From Pseudomonas solani (lineage in GTDB: Bacteria > Pseudomonadota > Gammaproteobacteria > Pseudomonadales > Pseudomonadaceae), in assembly GCF_026072635.1 (NCBI RefSeq), contig NZ_AP023081.1, positions 6,506,501 through 6,570,500 on the forward strand: a stretch of DNA of 64,000 bases, in the 5' to 3' direction. The first letter of the stretch is position 1; the number at the start of each line of letters is the position of its first letter. This document shows positions 32,158-40,557 of this stretch, piece after piece. The translations under genes and the position numbers were made by a program. The notes beneath the pieces were generated by a model. The model was not told the DNA's origin. It saw only the letters and a program-made list of their open reading frames with translations, and ran no database searches.

Positions 32158-32214
32158 GTCAAACTGCTTGACCGAAATTACGATGCCCGGGATGGATACG
32201 TCAATATGCTTGAC
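32158..32214. promoter_or_regulatory. Two GTCAA-N5-TTGAC palindromes, candidate MarR operators
   Basis: Site 1 GTCAAACTGCTTGAC (32158-32172) and site 2 GTCAATATGCTTGAC (32200-32214) share both arms and the TGC end of the spacer. Centres are 42 bp apart, four helical turns. They lie in the 82-bp gap between the aminotransferase operon and the marR gene. Site 2 covers the proposed ATG of the marR gene (32206). Confidence 0.72.
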
Positions 32215-32664
32215 CTTAAAAACCCAGCCGTCCAGCACGCCGCCATGGAAGCCTTCTTCTTCGGCTACCAGGCCTTCACCAGCAAGCCCGACGAAATGCT
32301 CGCCCGTCGCGGCCTGTCGCGGGTGCACCACCGCATCCTGTTCTTCATCGCCAAGTACCCGGGGCTCAGCGTCAAGGAGATGCTCGGCTACCTGGGCGTC
32401 AGCAAGCAGGCGTTGAACACGCCCCTGCGCCAATTGATGGAGATGGACCTGGTGCAGAGCACCGCCGCCGACGACGACAAGCGCAAGCGCCAGCTGGGCC
32501 TGACCGCCGACGGTTCGAAACTGGAGAAGAGCCTGCGCCGCGAGCAGGCGCGCCTGCTGGAACGCGCCTTCAGCGAGGCCGGGGCGGACGCCGTGGATGG
32601 CTGGCTGAAGGTCAACCAGGCATTGTCCAGCGCGCGCCCGGGCGAGAGCGAAGAAGCCGCCTGA
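32206..32664 (+). CDS. MarR family transcriptional regulator
   Basis: 152 residues. The winged helix appears as HHRILFFIAKYPGLSVKEML, GVSKQALNTPLRQLMEMDLV (recognition helix) and DDDKRKRQLGLTADG (wing with the basic turn). It likely represses itself and the divergent aminotransferase-GST operon. No good ribosome site precedes ATG 32206, and a palindrome overlaps that codon, so translation may be leaderless or start elsewhere (next Met at 32245). Confidence 0.9.
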   Translation: MLDLKNPAVQHAAMEAFFFGYQAFTSKPDEMLARRGLSRVHHRILFFIAKYPGLSVKEMLGYLGVSKQALNTPLRQLMEMDLVQSTAADDDKRKRQLGLTADGSKLEKSLRREQARLLERAFSEAGADAVDGWLKVNQALSSARPGESEEAA

Positions 32665-32665
32665 C

Positions 32666-33297
32666 TCAGGCCTGCCCGGCCATGTCCCTGGCGCCGCGGA
32701 AGAACACCAGCGCCATGGCGATGGACGAGCCCAGCAGCGGCAGCAGGGCGATCATCATCAGCAGCACGGTCGCCATCATCACCCCGCCCACCAGCAGCAG
32801 CCAGGCCATGACCCGGAACACCGGGTAGACGTTCTGCACCTTGAGCAGGCGTACCGCCAGCCACACGGTAACCGCGCCGTAGCCGACCATCAGCCCCAGA
32901 TACAGCCCCATTTCCCAGCCCAGCCGGGCCAGCGACTGGTCGCTCACCAGCATCAGCATCACCTGGGTCAGCATCCCCGCCAGGATCACCAGCCAGGTAG
33001 GCCAGCCCAGCCCGGTGGCGGCGAAGCGCGCCTCGGCGAAGCCCTTCAGGCGCAGGCTCAGGTAGCTGCCCAGCAGCATCACCGCCAGACCCAGCCATTC
33101 GGCGACCAGCGAGGCGCCCTGGAGGCCGATGAAGTCCCCAGGAAGATGAACACCAGCACCACCACCGAGCTCAGCGCAGAGATCAGGCACAGCCAGCCCA
33201 GCAGGTTGAGCAACCCCGGGCTCCAGTCAGGCAGTTCGCGCGGCGCCTGGGCGTCGACCAGGTCAGTCTGGGGCGCTGCGTAGGGGTTTTCGTCCAT
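32666..33297 (-). pseudogene. Multi-pass membrane protein gene with a frameshift
   Basis: The N-terminal part (MDENPYAAPQTDLVD, then helix LLGWLCLISALSSVVVLVFIF) is in one frame. The rest, beginning DFIGLQGASLVAEWLGLAV and ending at 32666, is in the next. The switch point is a run of four G on the minus strand (C at 33136-33139); one more base would join them into about 210 residues with roughly six helices. This is either a real disruption, a sequencing error in a homopolymer, or less likely programmed slippage. Function unknown; the PYAAP start is common in small bacterial membrane proteins. Confidence 0.75.
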
Positions 33298-33451
33298 GTA
33301 GCGGGGCTCCTGGGGAAACTCGAAACCGGAACAGTACTGGCTGTATCCACGCTCGTCACGCGACTGTATCGCTTTTTGCGCGCTTCGCTGTACGGGGCGC
33401 GGCAACGCGCCACGCCGTAGGCTTCCAGCATTCCAAAAAGAGTGCCCCGCC

Positions 33452-34063
33452 ATGAGCCTGGAACTGCTGCTCGCCTTCGCCCTGTTCGCCTTCGTTACCT
33501 CGATCACACCGGGCCCCAACAACATGATGCTGCTCGCCTCCGGGGTGAACTTCGGCGTGCGCCGCAGCCTGCCGCACATGCTCGGCATCAGCCTGGGCTT
33601 CATGGTCCTGGTGATCGCGGTCGGCCTCGGCCTGCACCAGGTCTTCGAGCAGGTGCCGGTGCTCTACACCACCCTGCGCTACCTGGGCGCGGCCTACCTC
33701 CTCTACCTGGCGTGGAAGATCGCCGGCTCCGGTGCCCCCGACAGCCGTGACAGCGGCGCGCGGCCCTTCACCTTCCTCCAGGCGGCGGCCTTCCAGTGGG
33801 TCAACCCCAAGGCCTGGGTCATGGCGATCGGCGCCATCACCACCTATACCCCCCAGGAGAACTTCGTCACCAACGCCCTGCTGATCGCCGCGCTGTTCGC
33901 TCTGATCAACTGCCCCAGCGTCGGGCTCTGGACCGTGGCCGGCAGCCTGCTGCGCCGCTGGCTGTCCTCGCCACGGGTGCTGCGTGCCTTCAATATCGGC
34001 ATGGCCCTGCTGCTGGTGGCCTCGCTCTATCCGATCCTCGTCGACTTCAAGGGAACCGTCTGA
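33452..34063 (+). CDS. LysE/RhtB family exporter
   Basis: 203 residues, six predicted helices. The family motif SITPGPNNMMLLASGVNFG is at residues 16-35, and QWVNPKAWVMAIGAI marks the second half. Members export amino acids or related small molecules; the specific substrate is not evident. Its stop overlaps the next start by one base (TGATG), so it is co-translated with a BenE-type transporter. Confidence 0.9.
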   Translation: MSLELLLAFALFAFVTSITPGPNNMMLLASGVNFGVRRSLPHMLGISLGFMVLVIAVGLGLHQVFEQVPVLYTTLRYLGAAYLLYLAWKIAGSGAPDSRDSGARPFTFLQAAAFQWVNPKAWVMAIGAITTYTPQENFVTNALLIAALFALINCPSVGLWTVAGSLLRRWLSSPRVLRAFNIGMALLLVASLYPILVDFKGTV

Positions 34064-35274
34064 TGACCCAGGCTTCCGACTCCAGCGCCGCCCTGCCCCG
34101 CCTGCGCCCGCTGGCCGACTCCTCGCCCTCGGCGGTGGTGGCGGGCTTCATCGCCATGCTCACCGGCTACACCAGTTCCCTGGTGCTGATGTTCCAGGCA
34201 GGCCAGGCCGCCGGGCTCAGCGCCGGGCAGATTTCCTCGTGGATCTGGGCCCTGTCCATCGGCATGGCGGCCTGCAGCATCGGTTTGTCGCTGCGCTACC
34301 GCACGCCCATCACCGTGGCCTGGTCGACCCCCGGCGCGGCACTGCTGATCACCAGCCTGCCGGGCGTCTCCTACAACGAGGCCATCGGCGCCTTCATCGT
34401 CTGCGCCGTGCTGCTCACCCTGGTCGGCCTCACCGGCGGCTTCGAGCGCCTGATGCGCCGCCTGCCCGGCTCCCTGGCCGCCGCACTGCTGGCGGGCATC
34501 CTGTTCAAGATCGGCAGCGAAATCTTCGTCGCCGCGCAGCACCGCACCGCGCTGGTACTGGCGATGTTCTTCAGCTACCTGCTGCTCAAGCGCCTGCAGC
34601 CGCGCTACGCGGTACTGGTGGCGCTGCTGGTGGGGTGCGCCATGTCGGCGGCGCTGGGGCTGCTGGACTTCAGCGGCTTCGACTTCGCCCTGGCGCAGCC
34701 GGTATGGACCACGCCGAGCTTCTCCTTCACCGCCATCATCAGCATCGGCATCCCGCTGTTCATCGTCGCCATGGCCTCGCAGAACATCCCCGGCATCGCC
34801 GTGCTGCGCGCCGACGGCTACCAGGTACCGGCCTCGCCGCTGATCTCGGTCACCGGCTTCGCCTCGCTGCTGCTGGCGCCCTTCGGCTCCCACGGCATCA
34901 ACCTGGCGGCCATCAGCGCCGCCATCTGCACCGGCCCCCACGCCCACGAGGACCGCAACAAGCGCTACACCGCCGCAGTCTGGTGCGGCATCTTCTACGG
35001 CATCGCCGGCACCTTCGCCGCCACCCTCGCCGCGCTGTTCGCCGCCTTCCCCAAGGAGCTGGTGCTCTCGGTGGCCGCCCTGGCGCTGTTCGGCTCCATC
35101 AGCAACGGCCTGACCGTGGCGATGAACGAACCCAAAGAACGCGAAGCGGCGCTGATCACCTTCATGGTCACCGCCTCGGGCATGAGCCTGCTGTCCATCG
35201 GCTCGGCCTTCTGGGGCCTGGTGGCCGGGGTGCTGACCCTGGTGATCCTCAACTGGAATACAGGCAAGAACTGA
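34063..35274 (+). CDS. BenE family benzoate-type transporter
   Basis: 403 residues, 12 or so predicted helices. The family block is TPITVAWSTPGAALL, then SQNIPGIAVLRADGYQVPA and LLAPFGSHGINLAAISAAIC. BenE proteins are proton-coupled transporters linked to benzoate uptake, but no benzoate-degradation genes are near, and BenE-like proteins occur widely with unknown substrates. It is translationally coupled to the upstream LysE-type exporter. Confidence 0.87.
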   Translation: MTQASDSSAALPRLRPLADSSPSAVVAGFIAMLTGYTSSLVLMFQAGQAAGLSAGQISSWIWALSIGMAACSIGLSLRYRTPITVAWSTPGAALLITSLPGVSYNEAIGAFIVCAVLLTLVGLTGGFERLMRRLPGSLAAALLAGILFKIGSEIFVAAQHRTALVLAMFFSYLLLKRLQPRYAVLVALLVGCAMSAALGLLDFSGFDFALAQPVWTTPSFSFTAIISIGIPLFIVAMASQNIPGIAVLRADGYQVPASPLISVTGFASLLLAPFGSHGINLAAISAAICTGPHAHEDRNKRYTAAVWCGIFYGIAGTFAATLAALFAAFPKELVLSVAALALFGSISNGLTVAMNEPKEREAALITFMVTASGMSLLSIGSAFWGLVAGVLTLVILNWNTGKN

Positions 35275-35319
35275 AGCACGGGCGGCCTGGCATCGGTGCA
35301 ACGACCTGCACCGCGGGTT

Positions 35320-35545
35320 TGTAGGGGCGACTTCAGTCGCCAAGCGGCGCGCAGCGCCGCATCTCCGTGCGAATTCATTCGCGATGCGTTGCCACCGGCC
35401 AATTACGGACGATGAGCCCACGTAGGGTGGAGCACACTCCATCGGTCCACCAATCGAGGCCATGCCGAACACCGCTGGTGGATGAAAAGAGCGTCATCCA
35501 CCCTACCCGCTCCCTCGAACGCGTAGCCCGGGCTTCAGCCCGGGA
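35320..35545. repeat. Cluster of dispersed intergenic repeats
   Basis: It contains TAGGGGCGACTTCAGTCGCC (from 35321), GCGAATTCATTCGC (from 35370), an 85-nt inverted repeat bounded by GTAGGGTGGA (35422) and TCCACCCTAC (to 35506), and GTAGCCCGGGCTTCAGCCC (from 35524). They fill the space between two convergent genes, where no other terminator is seen, so they may also stop transcription. Confidence 0.7.
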
Positions 35546-35560
35546 CACTGGCACGTGCCT

Positions 35561-36445
35561 TCAGGCCTCCGACGTCAGCTCGCGTCCGTGCACGCGGTTG
35601 ACCCACCAGCCGAAGGCGGCGGCGGTGAAGAACATGATGATGCTGTAGATGGCCGCCGGAATGGCCATGGTCGGGTTGTTCAGCAGCATCGGGCTCAGCG
35701 CCAGGGCGATGGCCAGGGTGCCGTTGTGGATGCCGATCTCCATGCCGATGGCCACCGCCTGGCGCTGGCTGAGGCGGCACAGGCGCGGCACGAAGTAGCC
35801 CACCGCCAGGCTGATGAGGTTGAACGCCAGCGCCGCCAGGCCCACCACCGGGGCGTAGTCGACGAAGGTGCGCCAGTCCTTGGCCACCGCCAGCACGATG
35901 ATCAGCAGCAGGAACAGCGCCGAGATGATCTTCACCGGCGTTTCCATGCGCGCGGCGAACCCGGGGAAGCGGCTGCGCAGGAACATGCCGATGGCCACCG
36001 GGCCGAGAACGATGGCGAACACCTGCACCACCTTGGCGAATTGCAGGGGGATGGCCTGGTCGCCAGTCATGAAGTGGGCCAGGGACAGGTTGACGATAAA
36101 GGGCATGGTGAGGATGGCGATCACCGAGTTCACCGCCGTCAGGGTGATGTTCAGCGCCACGTCGCCGTGGGCCAGGTGGCTATAGAGGTTGGCCGAGGTG
36201 CCGCCGGGGGATGCTGCCAGCAGCATCATGCCCACCGCCAGTGCTGCTTCCAGCTGGAAGCCCTTGGCGAGCAGGAAGCAGGCCAGCGGCAGCAGGAGGA
36301 TCTGGCAACCGAGGCCGATCAGCACCGGTTTGGGGAATTTCACCACCCGGGCGAAGTCCGCCAGAGTCAGGGACAGCCCGAGGCCGAGCATGATGATGCC
36401 CAGTGCCAGGGGCAGGAAGACGGTTACCAGGGGGCTTGCGGTCAT
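35561..36445 (-). CDS. Bile acid:sodium symporter (BASS) family protein
   Basis: 294 residues with about ten predicted helices. Conserved blocks are MLLAASPGGTSANLYSHLA and GMEIGIHNGTLAIALAL, which form the Na+ and substrate-binding crossover region in ASBT structures. Bacterial members carry various organic anions. AAGGAG precedes the ATG. It is a single gene; the upstream SDR gene has its own terminator. Confidence 0.9.
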   Translation of the reverse strand: MTASPLVTVFLPLALGIIMLGLGLSLTLADFARVVKFPKPVLIGLGCQILLLPLACFLLAKGFQLEAALAVGMMLLAASPGGTSANLYSHLAHGDVALNITLTAVNSVIAILTMPFIVNLSLAHFMTGDQAIPLQFAKVVQVFAIVLGPVAIGMFLRSRFPGFAARMETPVKIISALFLLLIIVLAVAKDWRTFVDYAPVVGLAALAFNLISLAVGYFVPRLCRLSQRQAVAIGMEIGIHNGTLAIALALSPMLLNNPTMAIPAAIYSIIMFFTAAAFGWWVNRVHGRELTSEA

Positions 36446-36543
36446 GTTGTTCTCCTTGTCGGACCTTGGCGGATTCTGCGCACGCGACGCGTGGCTGGAT
36501 AGTGGCCTCGCAGGCCAGCCCCGGCCCGACCTGTAACAGAATG

Positions 36544-36566
36544 CAAAAAGGCGCCCGAAGGCGCCT
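36544..36566 (-). terminator. Rho-independent terminator after the SDR gene
   Basis: AGGCGCC-CGAA-GGCGCCT with a five-base U run on the minus strand, 20 nt past the stop. Confidence 0.9.
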
Positions 36567-36586
36567 CTGCATGACCGCGCAACGGG

Positions 36587-37351
36587 TCAGATGGCGGTGG
36601 CACCACCGTCCACGGCCAGGGAATGGCCGGTGGTGAAGCCCGCGGCGTCGCTGCACAGGTAGAGCACCGCGCCGGCGATCTCCTCGACCTTGCCGATGCG
36701 CCCCACCGGGTGCATGGCGGCGGCGAACTCGCCCTTCTTCGGGTCGGCCTCGTAGGCGCGACGGAACATGTCGGTGTCGATCACCGCCGGGCACACCGCG
36801 TTGACGCGGATCTTCTTCTTCGCGTACTCGACGGCCGCCGATTTGGTCAGGCCGATCACCGCGTGCTTGGAGGCGGCGTAGATGCTCATCTTCGGCGCGG
36901 CGCCAAGGCCAGCAACGGAGGCGGTGTTGACGATGGCGCCGGCGCTGCCCTGGGCCAGCATCTGCGGGATCTGGTACTTCATGCACAGCCAGACGCCCTT
37001 GACGTTGACGCCCATGATGGCGTCGAACTCGGCCTCGGAACCCTCGGCCAGCTTGCCCTTCTCGATCTCGATGCCGGCGTTGTTGAAGGCGTAGTCGAGG
37101 CGGCCATAGGCGGCGACGGTGCCTTCTACCAGGGCCTTCACCTCGGCATCGACGGTGACGTTGCAGCGGATGAAGGTGGCGTCGCCACCGGCATCGCGGA
37201 TCAGTTGCACAGTGCCTTCGCCACCGGCGGCGTCGACATCGGACACCACCACCTTCAGGCCTTCGGCGGCGAATGCCTGGGCGGTCGCGCGGCCGATACC
37301 ATTGGCGGCGCCAGTCACCAGGGCGACCTGGCCAGAGAAAGTCATGCTCAT
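36587..37351 (-). CDS. Short-chain dehydrogenase/reductase
   Basis: 254 residues, classical SDR. TGAANGIG binds the cofactor; NNAG, Ser in NTASVAG and YAASK give the catalytic residues. VSDVDAAGGEGTVQL suggests NAD(H) preference through the Asp after strand 2. The closest annotated group is general glucose/3-oxoacyl-type SDRs. It is divergent from an NADP-dependent oxidoreductase gene. GAGG precedes the ATG. Confidence 0.9.
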   Translation of the reverse strand: MSMTFSGQVALVTGAANGIGRATAQAFAAEGLKVVVSDVDAAGGEGTVQLIRDAGGDATFIRCNVTVDAEVKALVEGTVAAYGRLDYAFNNAGIEIEKGKLAEGSEAEFDAIMGVNVKGVWLCMKYQIPQMLAQGSAGAIVNTASVAGLGAAPKMSIYAASKHAVIGLTKSAAVEYAKKKIRVNAVCPAVIDTDMFRRAYEADPKKGEFAAAMHPVGRIGKVEEIAGAVLYLCSDAAGFTTGHSLAVDGGATAI

Positions 37352-37472
37352 CTATGCAACCTCGGTTGGAATGGGGGAACCGGGCTGGAGTCTAGTCACT
37401 GGAGGGGGCTCGGCGTCAGCATCATCAGGTCCGTGGTGGGTGCTGCATCCAATCTGCTGATGAAGCACCCCC

Positions 37473-37486
37473 GCAATGATCATTGC
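37473..37486. promoter_or_regulatory. 14-bp perfect palindrome GCAATGATCATTGC
   Basis: A spacer-free palindrome between the divergent SDR and oxidoreductase genes, about 90 bp upstream of the oxidoreductase start. It could bind a dimeric regulator; none is encoded alongside. Confidence 0.45.
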
Positions 37487-37579
37487 CATTCATGGCCGGA
37501 CATTCCTTGCCGCGACTAAGCTTGCCCTCCACCGCCGTGCAGACTAAACCGGTGGTTTCCCTATTCGGAGTGCCCTGCC

Positions 37580-38584
37580 ATGTCCCAGCTAAACCGCCAG
37601 TTCCTGCTCGCCAAGCGTCCGGTCGGCGCAGCCACCCGCGACACCTTCTCCTATGTCGAGAAGCCGGTGGCCGAGCCCGGGCCGAACCAGATAGTCGTGG
37701 AGAACCTCTACCTGTCCCTCGACCCGGCCATGCGCGGCTGGATGAACGACGCCAAGTCCTACATCCCGCCGGTGGGCCTGGGCGAAGTGATGCGCGCCCT
37801 GGGCGTGGGCAAGGTGATCGCCTCCAACCACCCGGACTTCGCAGTGGGCGACCACGTCAACGGCGCCCTGGGCGTGCAGGACTACTTCGTCGGCGAGCCC
37901 CGCGGCTTCTACAAGGTCGACCCGAGCCGCGCACCGCTGCCGCTCTACCTCTCCGCCCTGGGCATGACCGGCATGACCGCCTACTTCGCCCTGCTCGACG
38001 TCGGTGCGCCCAAGGCCGGTGACACCGTGGTGCTCTCCGGCGCCGCCGGCGCGGTCGGCAGCATCGCCGGGCAGATCGCCAAGATCAAAGGCTGCCGCGT
38101 GGTCGGCATCGCCGGTGGCGCCGACAAGTGCCGCTTCCTGATCGACGAACTCGGCTTCGACGCCGCCATCGACTACAAGAACGAAGACGTCGCCGCCGGC
38201 CTCAAGCGCGAGTGCCCGAAAGGCGTGGACGTGTACTTCGACAACGTCGGCGGCGACATCCTCGACGCCGTGCTCACCCGCCTGGCCCCGCGCGCGCGCA
38301 TCGTCATCTGCGGCGCCATCAGCCAGTACAACAACAAGGAAGCGGTGAAGGGCCCGGCCAACTACCTGTCGCTGCTGGTCAACCGCGCGCGCATGGAAGG
38401 CTTCGTGGTCATGGACCACGCCGCCAACTTCGCCAGCGCCGCCCAGGAAATGGGCGGCTGGATGGCCGCCGGCAAGCTGAAGAGCAAGGAAGACATCGTC
38501 GAAGGCCTGGAAACCTTCCCGGAAACCCTCGGCAAGCTGTTCAGCGGCGAGAACTTCGGCAAGCTGGTGCTGAAGGTCAAGTAA
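37580..38584 (+). CDS. NADP-dependent medium-chain oxidoreductase (prostaglandin-reductase/curcumin-reductase-like)
   Basis: 334 residues. The MDR fold lacks Zn ligands; the cofactor segment is VVLSGAAGAVGSIAGQIAK, and NLYLSLDPAMRGWM near the N-terminus is typical of the leukotriene B4/curcumin reductase group. These enzymes reduce the C=C bond of alpha,beta-unsaturated carbonyls using NADPH, often for detoxification. It is a single gene followed by a strong terminator. Confidence 0.92.
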   Translation: MSQLNRQFLLAKRPVGAATRDTFSYVEKPVAEPGPNQIVVENLYLSLDPAMRGWMNDAKSYIPPVGLGEVMRALGVGKVIASNHPDFAVGDHVNGALGVQDYFVGEPRGFYKVDPSRAPLPLYLSALGMTGMTAYFALLDVGAPKAGDTVVLSGAAGAVGSIAGQIAKIKGCRVVGIAGGADKCRFLIDELGFDAAIDYKNEDVAAGLKRECPKGVDVYFDNVGGDILDAVLTRLAPRARIVICGAISQYNNKEAVKGPANYLSLLVNRARMEGFVVMDHAANFASAAQEMGGWMAAGKLKSKEDIVEGLETFPETLGKLFSGENFGKLVLKVK

Positions 38585-38600
38585 CCCTTCCGCATCATAA

Positions 38601-38637
38601 AAAATGGCCCGGGCTGCAGTGCAGTCCGGGCCATTTT
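38601..38637 (+). terminator. Rho-independent terminator
   Basis: AAAATGGCCCGG pairs with CCGGGCCATTTT around a 13-nt loop; A and T runs on each side allow bidirectional use. Confidence 0.9.
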
Positions 38638-38651
38638 CGTTTGGGGCTCAT

Positions 38652-38672
38652 GTAGGTCGGGTGCAACCCGAC
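38652..38672. repeat. Half copy of the CGGGTGCAACCCG repeat
   Basis: GTAGGTCGGGTGCAACCCGA, the left arm of the elements at 3053 and 11909, without the right arm. Confidence 0.65.
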
Positions 38673-38713
38673 AAACCATCGCGCGACACCACACGGGGCG
38701 CGCCGATCGAGCC

Positions 38714-39412
38714 TCAGGCCAGCTCGGCAACCACGGCGGCCAGGGCCTTGGCCGGGTCGGCGGCCTGGCTGATGGGGCGGCCGATCACCAGGTAGTCGGA
38801 GCCGGCGTCCAGGGCCTGGCGCGGGGTGAGGATGCGGCGCTGGTCGTCCTGGGCGCTGCCCGCCGGGCGGATGCCGGGGGTGACCAGTTGCAGGCTCGGG
38901 TGCGCCGCCTTCAGTGCGGTGGCTTCCTGGGCCGAGCACACCAGGCCGTCCATGCCGGCCTTCTGCGCCAGGGCGGCCAGGCGCAGCACCTGCTCCTGGG
39001 GCTCGATGTCCAGGCCGATGCCGGCCAGGTCCTCGCGCTCCATGCTGGTGAGCACGGTCACGCCGATCAGCAGCGGCTTGGGCCCGTTGAACTGTTCCAG
39101 GGTCTCGCGGCAGGCCGCCATCATGCGCAGGCCGCCGGAGCAGTGCACGTTGACCATCCACACGCCCATCTCCGCCGCCGCTTTCACCGCCATCGCGGTG
39201 GTGTTGGGGATGTCGTGGAATTTCAGGTCGAGGAACACCTCGAAGCCGCGCTCACGCAGGGTGGCGACGATGTCCGATGCGCAGCTGGTGAACAGCTCCT
39301 TGCCCACTTTCACCCGGCACAGCTTTGGGTCCAGCTGGTCGGCCAGCTTCAGCGCGGCTTCGCGGGTGGGGAAATCGAGGGCGACGATGATGGGCGTCTG
39401 GCAGGCGGACAT
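38714..39412 (-). CDS. pyrF: Orotidine 5'-phosphate decarboxylase
   Basis: 232 residues. It decarboxylates OMP to UMP, the final step of pyrimidine synthesis. The catalytic Asp-Lys-Asp array is in FLDLKFHDIPNT, with KVGKELF and LVTPGIRP also conserved. The ATG 39412 (AGAGAG upstream) fits family length; the ORF upstream is longer but unsupported. A single gene. Confidence 0.95.
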   Translation of the reverse strand: MSACQTPIIVALDFPTREAALKLADQLDPKLCRVKVGKELFTSCASDIVATLRERGFEVFLDLKFHDIPNTTAMAVKAAAEMGVWMVNVHCSGGLRMMAACRETLEQFNGPKPLLIGVTVLTSMEREDLAGIGLDIEPQEQVLRLAALAQKAGMDGLVCSAQEATALKAAHPSLQLVTPGIRPAGSAQDDQRRILTPRQALDAGSDYLVIGRPISQAADPAKALAAVVAELA

Positions 39413-39494
39413 GGGCGGGCTCTCTGGCAAGTCGAAAACGGCGCGCATTGTAGCGGAAGCCCGCGCCCGCCGCTGCCCCGGTGATCGCCTGCGC

Positions 39495-40235
39495 TCACGC
39501 CAGGTGGTCGAGGGCGAAGGCGGTCATGAAGCCGGCCAGGGTGATCAGCCCGGTCCAGGCGTGGGTGCTTTCGAAGGCCTCGGGGATCAGCGTATCCACC
39601 AGCATGCACAGCACCGCACCGGCGGAGAACGCCAGGGCGAAGCCCAGCCAGGCCGATGGCAGGTCGCTCATCAGCCCCGGGCCGGCCATGGCCGCCAGCC
39701 CCGAGAGCAGCACGATGACACCCCACAGGCCGAACACGAACAGGCCGCTGCGCTTCTCCTCGCGCAGCCCGGCGGCGCTGGCCAGGCCCTCCGGCAGGTT
39801 GGAGAGGAAGATCGCCACCAGCATCAGCAGGCTCACCTGCCCGCCATCCAGCAGCCCCAGGCCGAGCCCCAGGGACTCGGGAATGCCATCGAGGAAGGCA
39901 CCCACGGCGATCAGCAGCGCCACCATGGAGCCCACGCCGCCGCTGCGCTGGCGATGATGCGCCTCCCAGCGGTCCAGCAACTGGCTGGCGAGGACGAACA
40001 GCGCGCCACCGGCGAGCATGCCCGCCAGGGTCGGCCCCAGCCCGCCGAGGCGCTCGGCCTCGGGAATCTGCCCGAAGCACAGCGCGGCGATCAGCACCCC
40101 GCTGCCATAGGCCATCACCGAGGCGGTGACCGCCTTGGGCAGGGACACCCAGAAGCCGATGGCGGCACCGAGCAACAGGCTGCTGGCGGCCAGCCAGCCC
40201 CAGAAACCGGCGAGCAGGGTGGTGGAAATCTGCAT
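39495..40235 (-). CDS. ZIP family metal transporter
   Basis: 246 residues, about eight helices. The metal-binding helices read GAFLDGIPESLGLGL and FLSNLPEGLASA, with the HE-type His replaced by Asp/Asn pairs, and LVDTLIPEAFE near the end. It would import or export a divalent cation such as Zn or Mn. The His-rich cytoplasmic loop is reduced to EAHHRQR. ATG 40235 has GGAG. A single gene, pointing away from the two-component system. Confidence 0.85.
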   Translation of the reverse strand: MQISTTLLAGFWGWLAASSLLLGAAIGFWVSLPKAVTASVMAYGSGVLIAALCFGQIPEAERLGGLGPTLAGMLAGGALFVLASQLLDRWEAHHRQRSGGVGSMVALLIAVGAFLDGIPESLGLGLGLLDGGQVSLLMLVAIFLSNLPEGLASAAGLREEKRSGLFVFGLWGVIVLLSGLAAMAGPGLMSDLPSAWLGFALAFSAGAVLCMLVDTLIPEAFESTHAWTGLITLAGFMTAFALDHLA

Positions 40236-40557
40236 GACAACTCCTGTGGGGGAAGCGCATCCAAGCGCGGCGCGACATAAGTAACCCATCCAGCCCGGGA
40301 AAGCAGCCATGGCCCTTCCCCGGGTCGCGAGCGCCCTTTCCGAGATGAACGCCGCGCCTTTGTATCGAGTCCGATACAAAGCCGACACGCTGGCGACACC
40401 GCCATGGGCGAGCCTCTCGCCGCGATGGCCGGCAGCAGGACGGCGGAGTAGCATGCGCCCGATGGATGCCGACGGCCCGCCGCTCGACGCCCCACCGCCA
40501 GACGCGAAGCACAGTGGTCCACCGGCCCGGTGAACCCGCCAGATGGCAAGAACACCC
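40236..40557. other. Divergent intergenic region holding a regulatory palindrome
   Basis: 322 nt between the ZIP gene and the response-regulator gene. The only clear signal is the palindrome at 40359-40380 (listed separately). The region downstream to 40557 is GC-rich with no ORF I believe. Confidence 0.4.
40359..40380. promoter_or_regulatory. Palindrome TTTGTATCG-AGTC-CGATACAAA upstream of the two-component operon
   Basis: A perfect 9-bp inverted repeat with a 4-bp spacer, 177 bp before the response-regulator start. It runs straight into GCCGACACGCT. The half GATACAAAGC (40373) and the CCGACACGCT (40382) both recur upstream of the EF-hand gene (42354 and 42374), with 11 bp more between them there. 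The response regulator is the obvious candidate binder. Confidence 0.62.
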
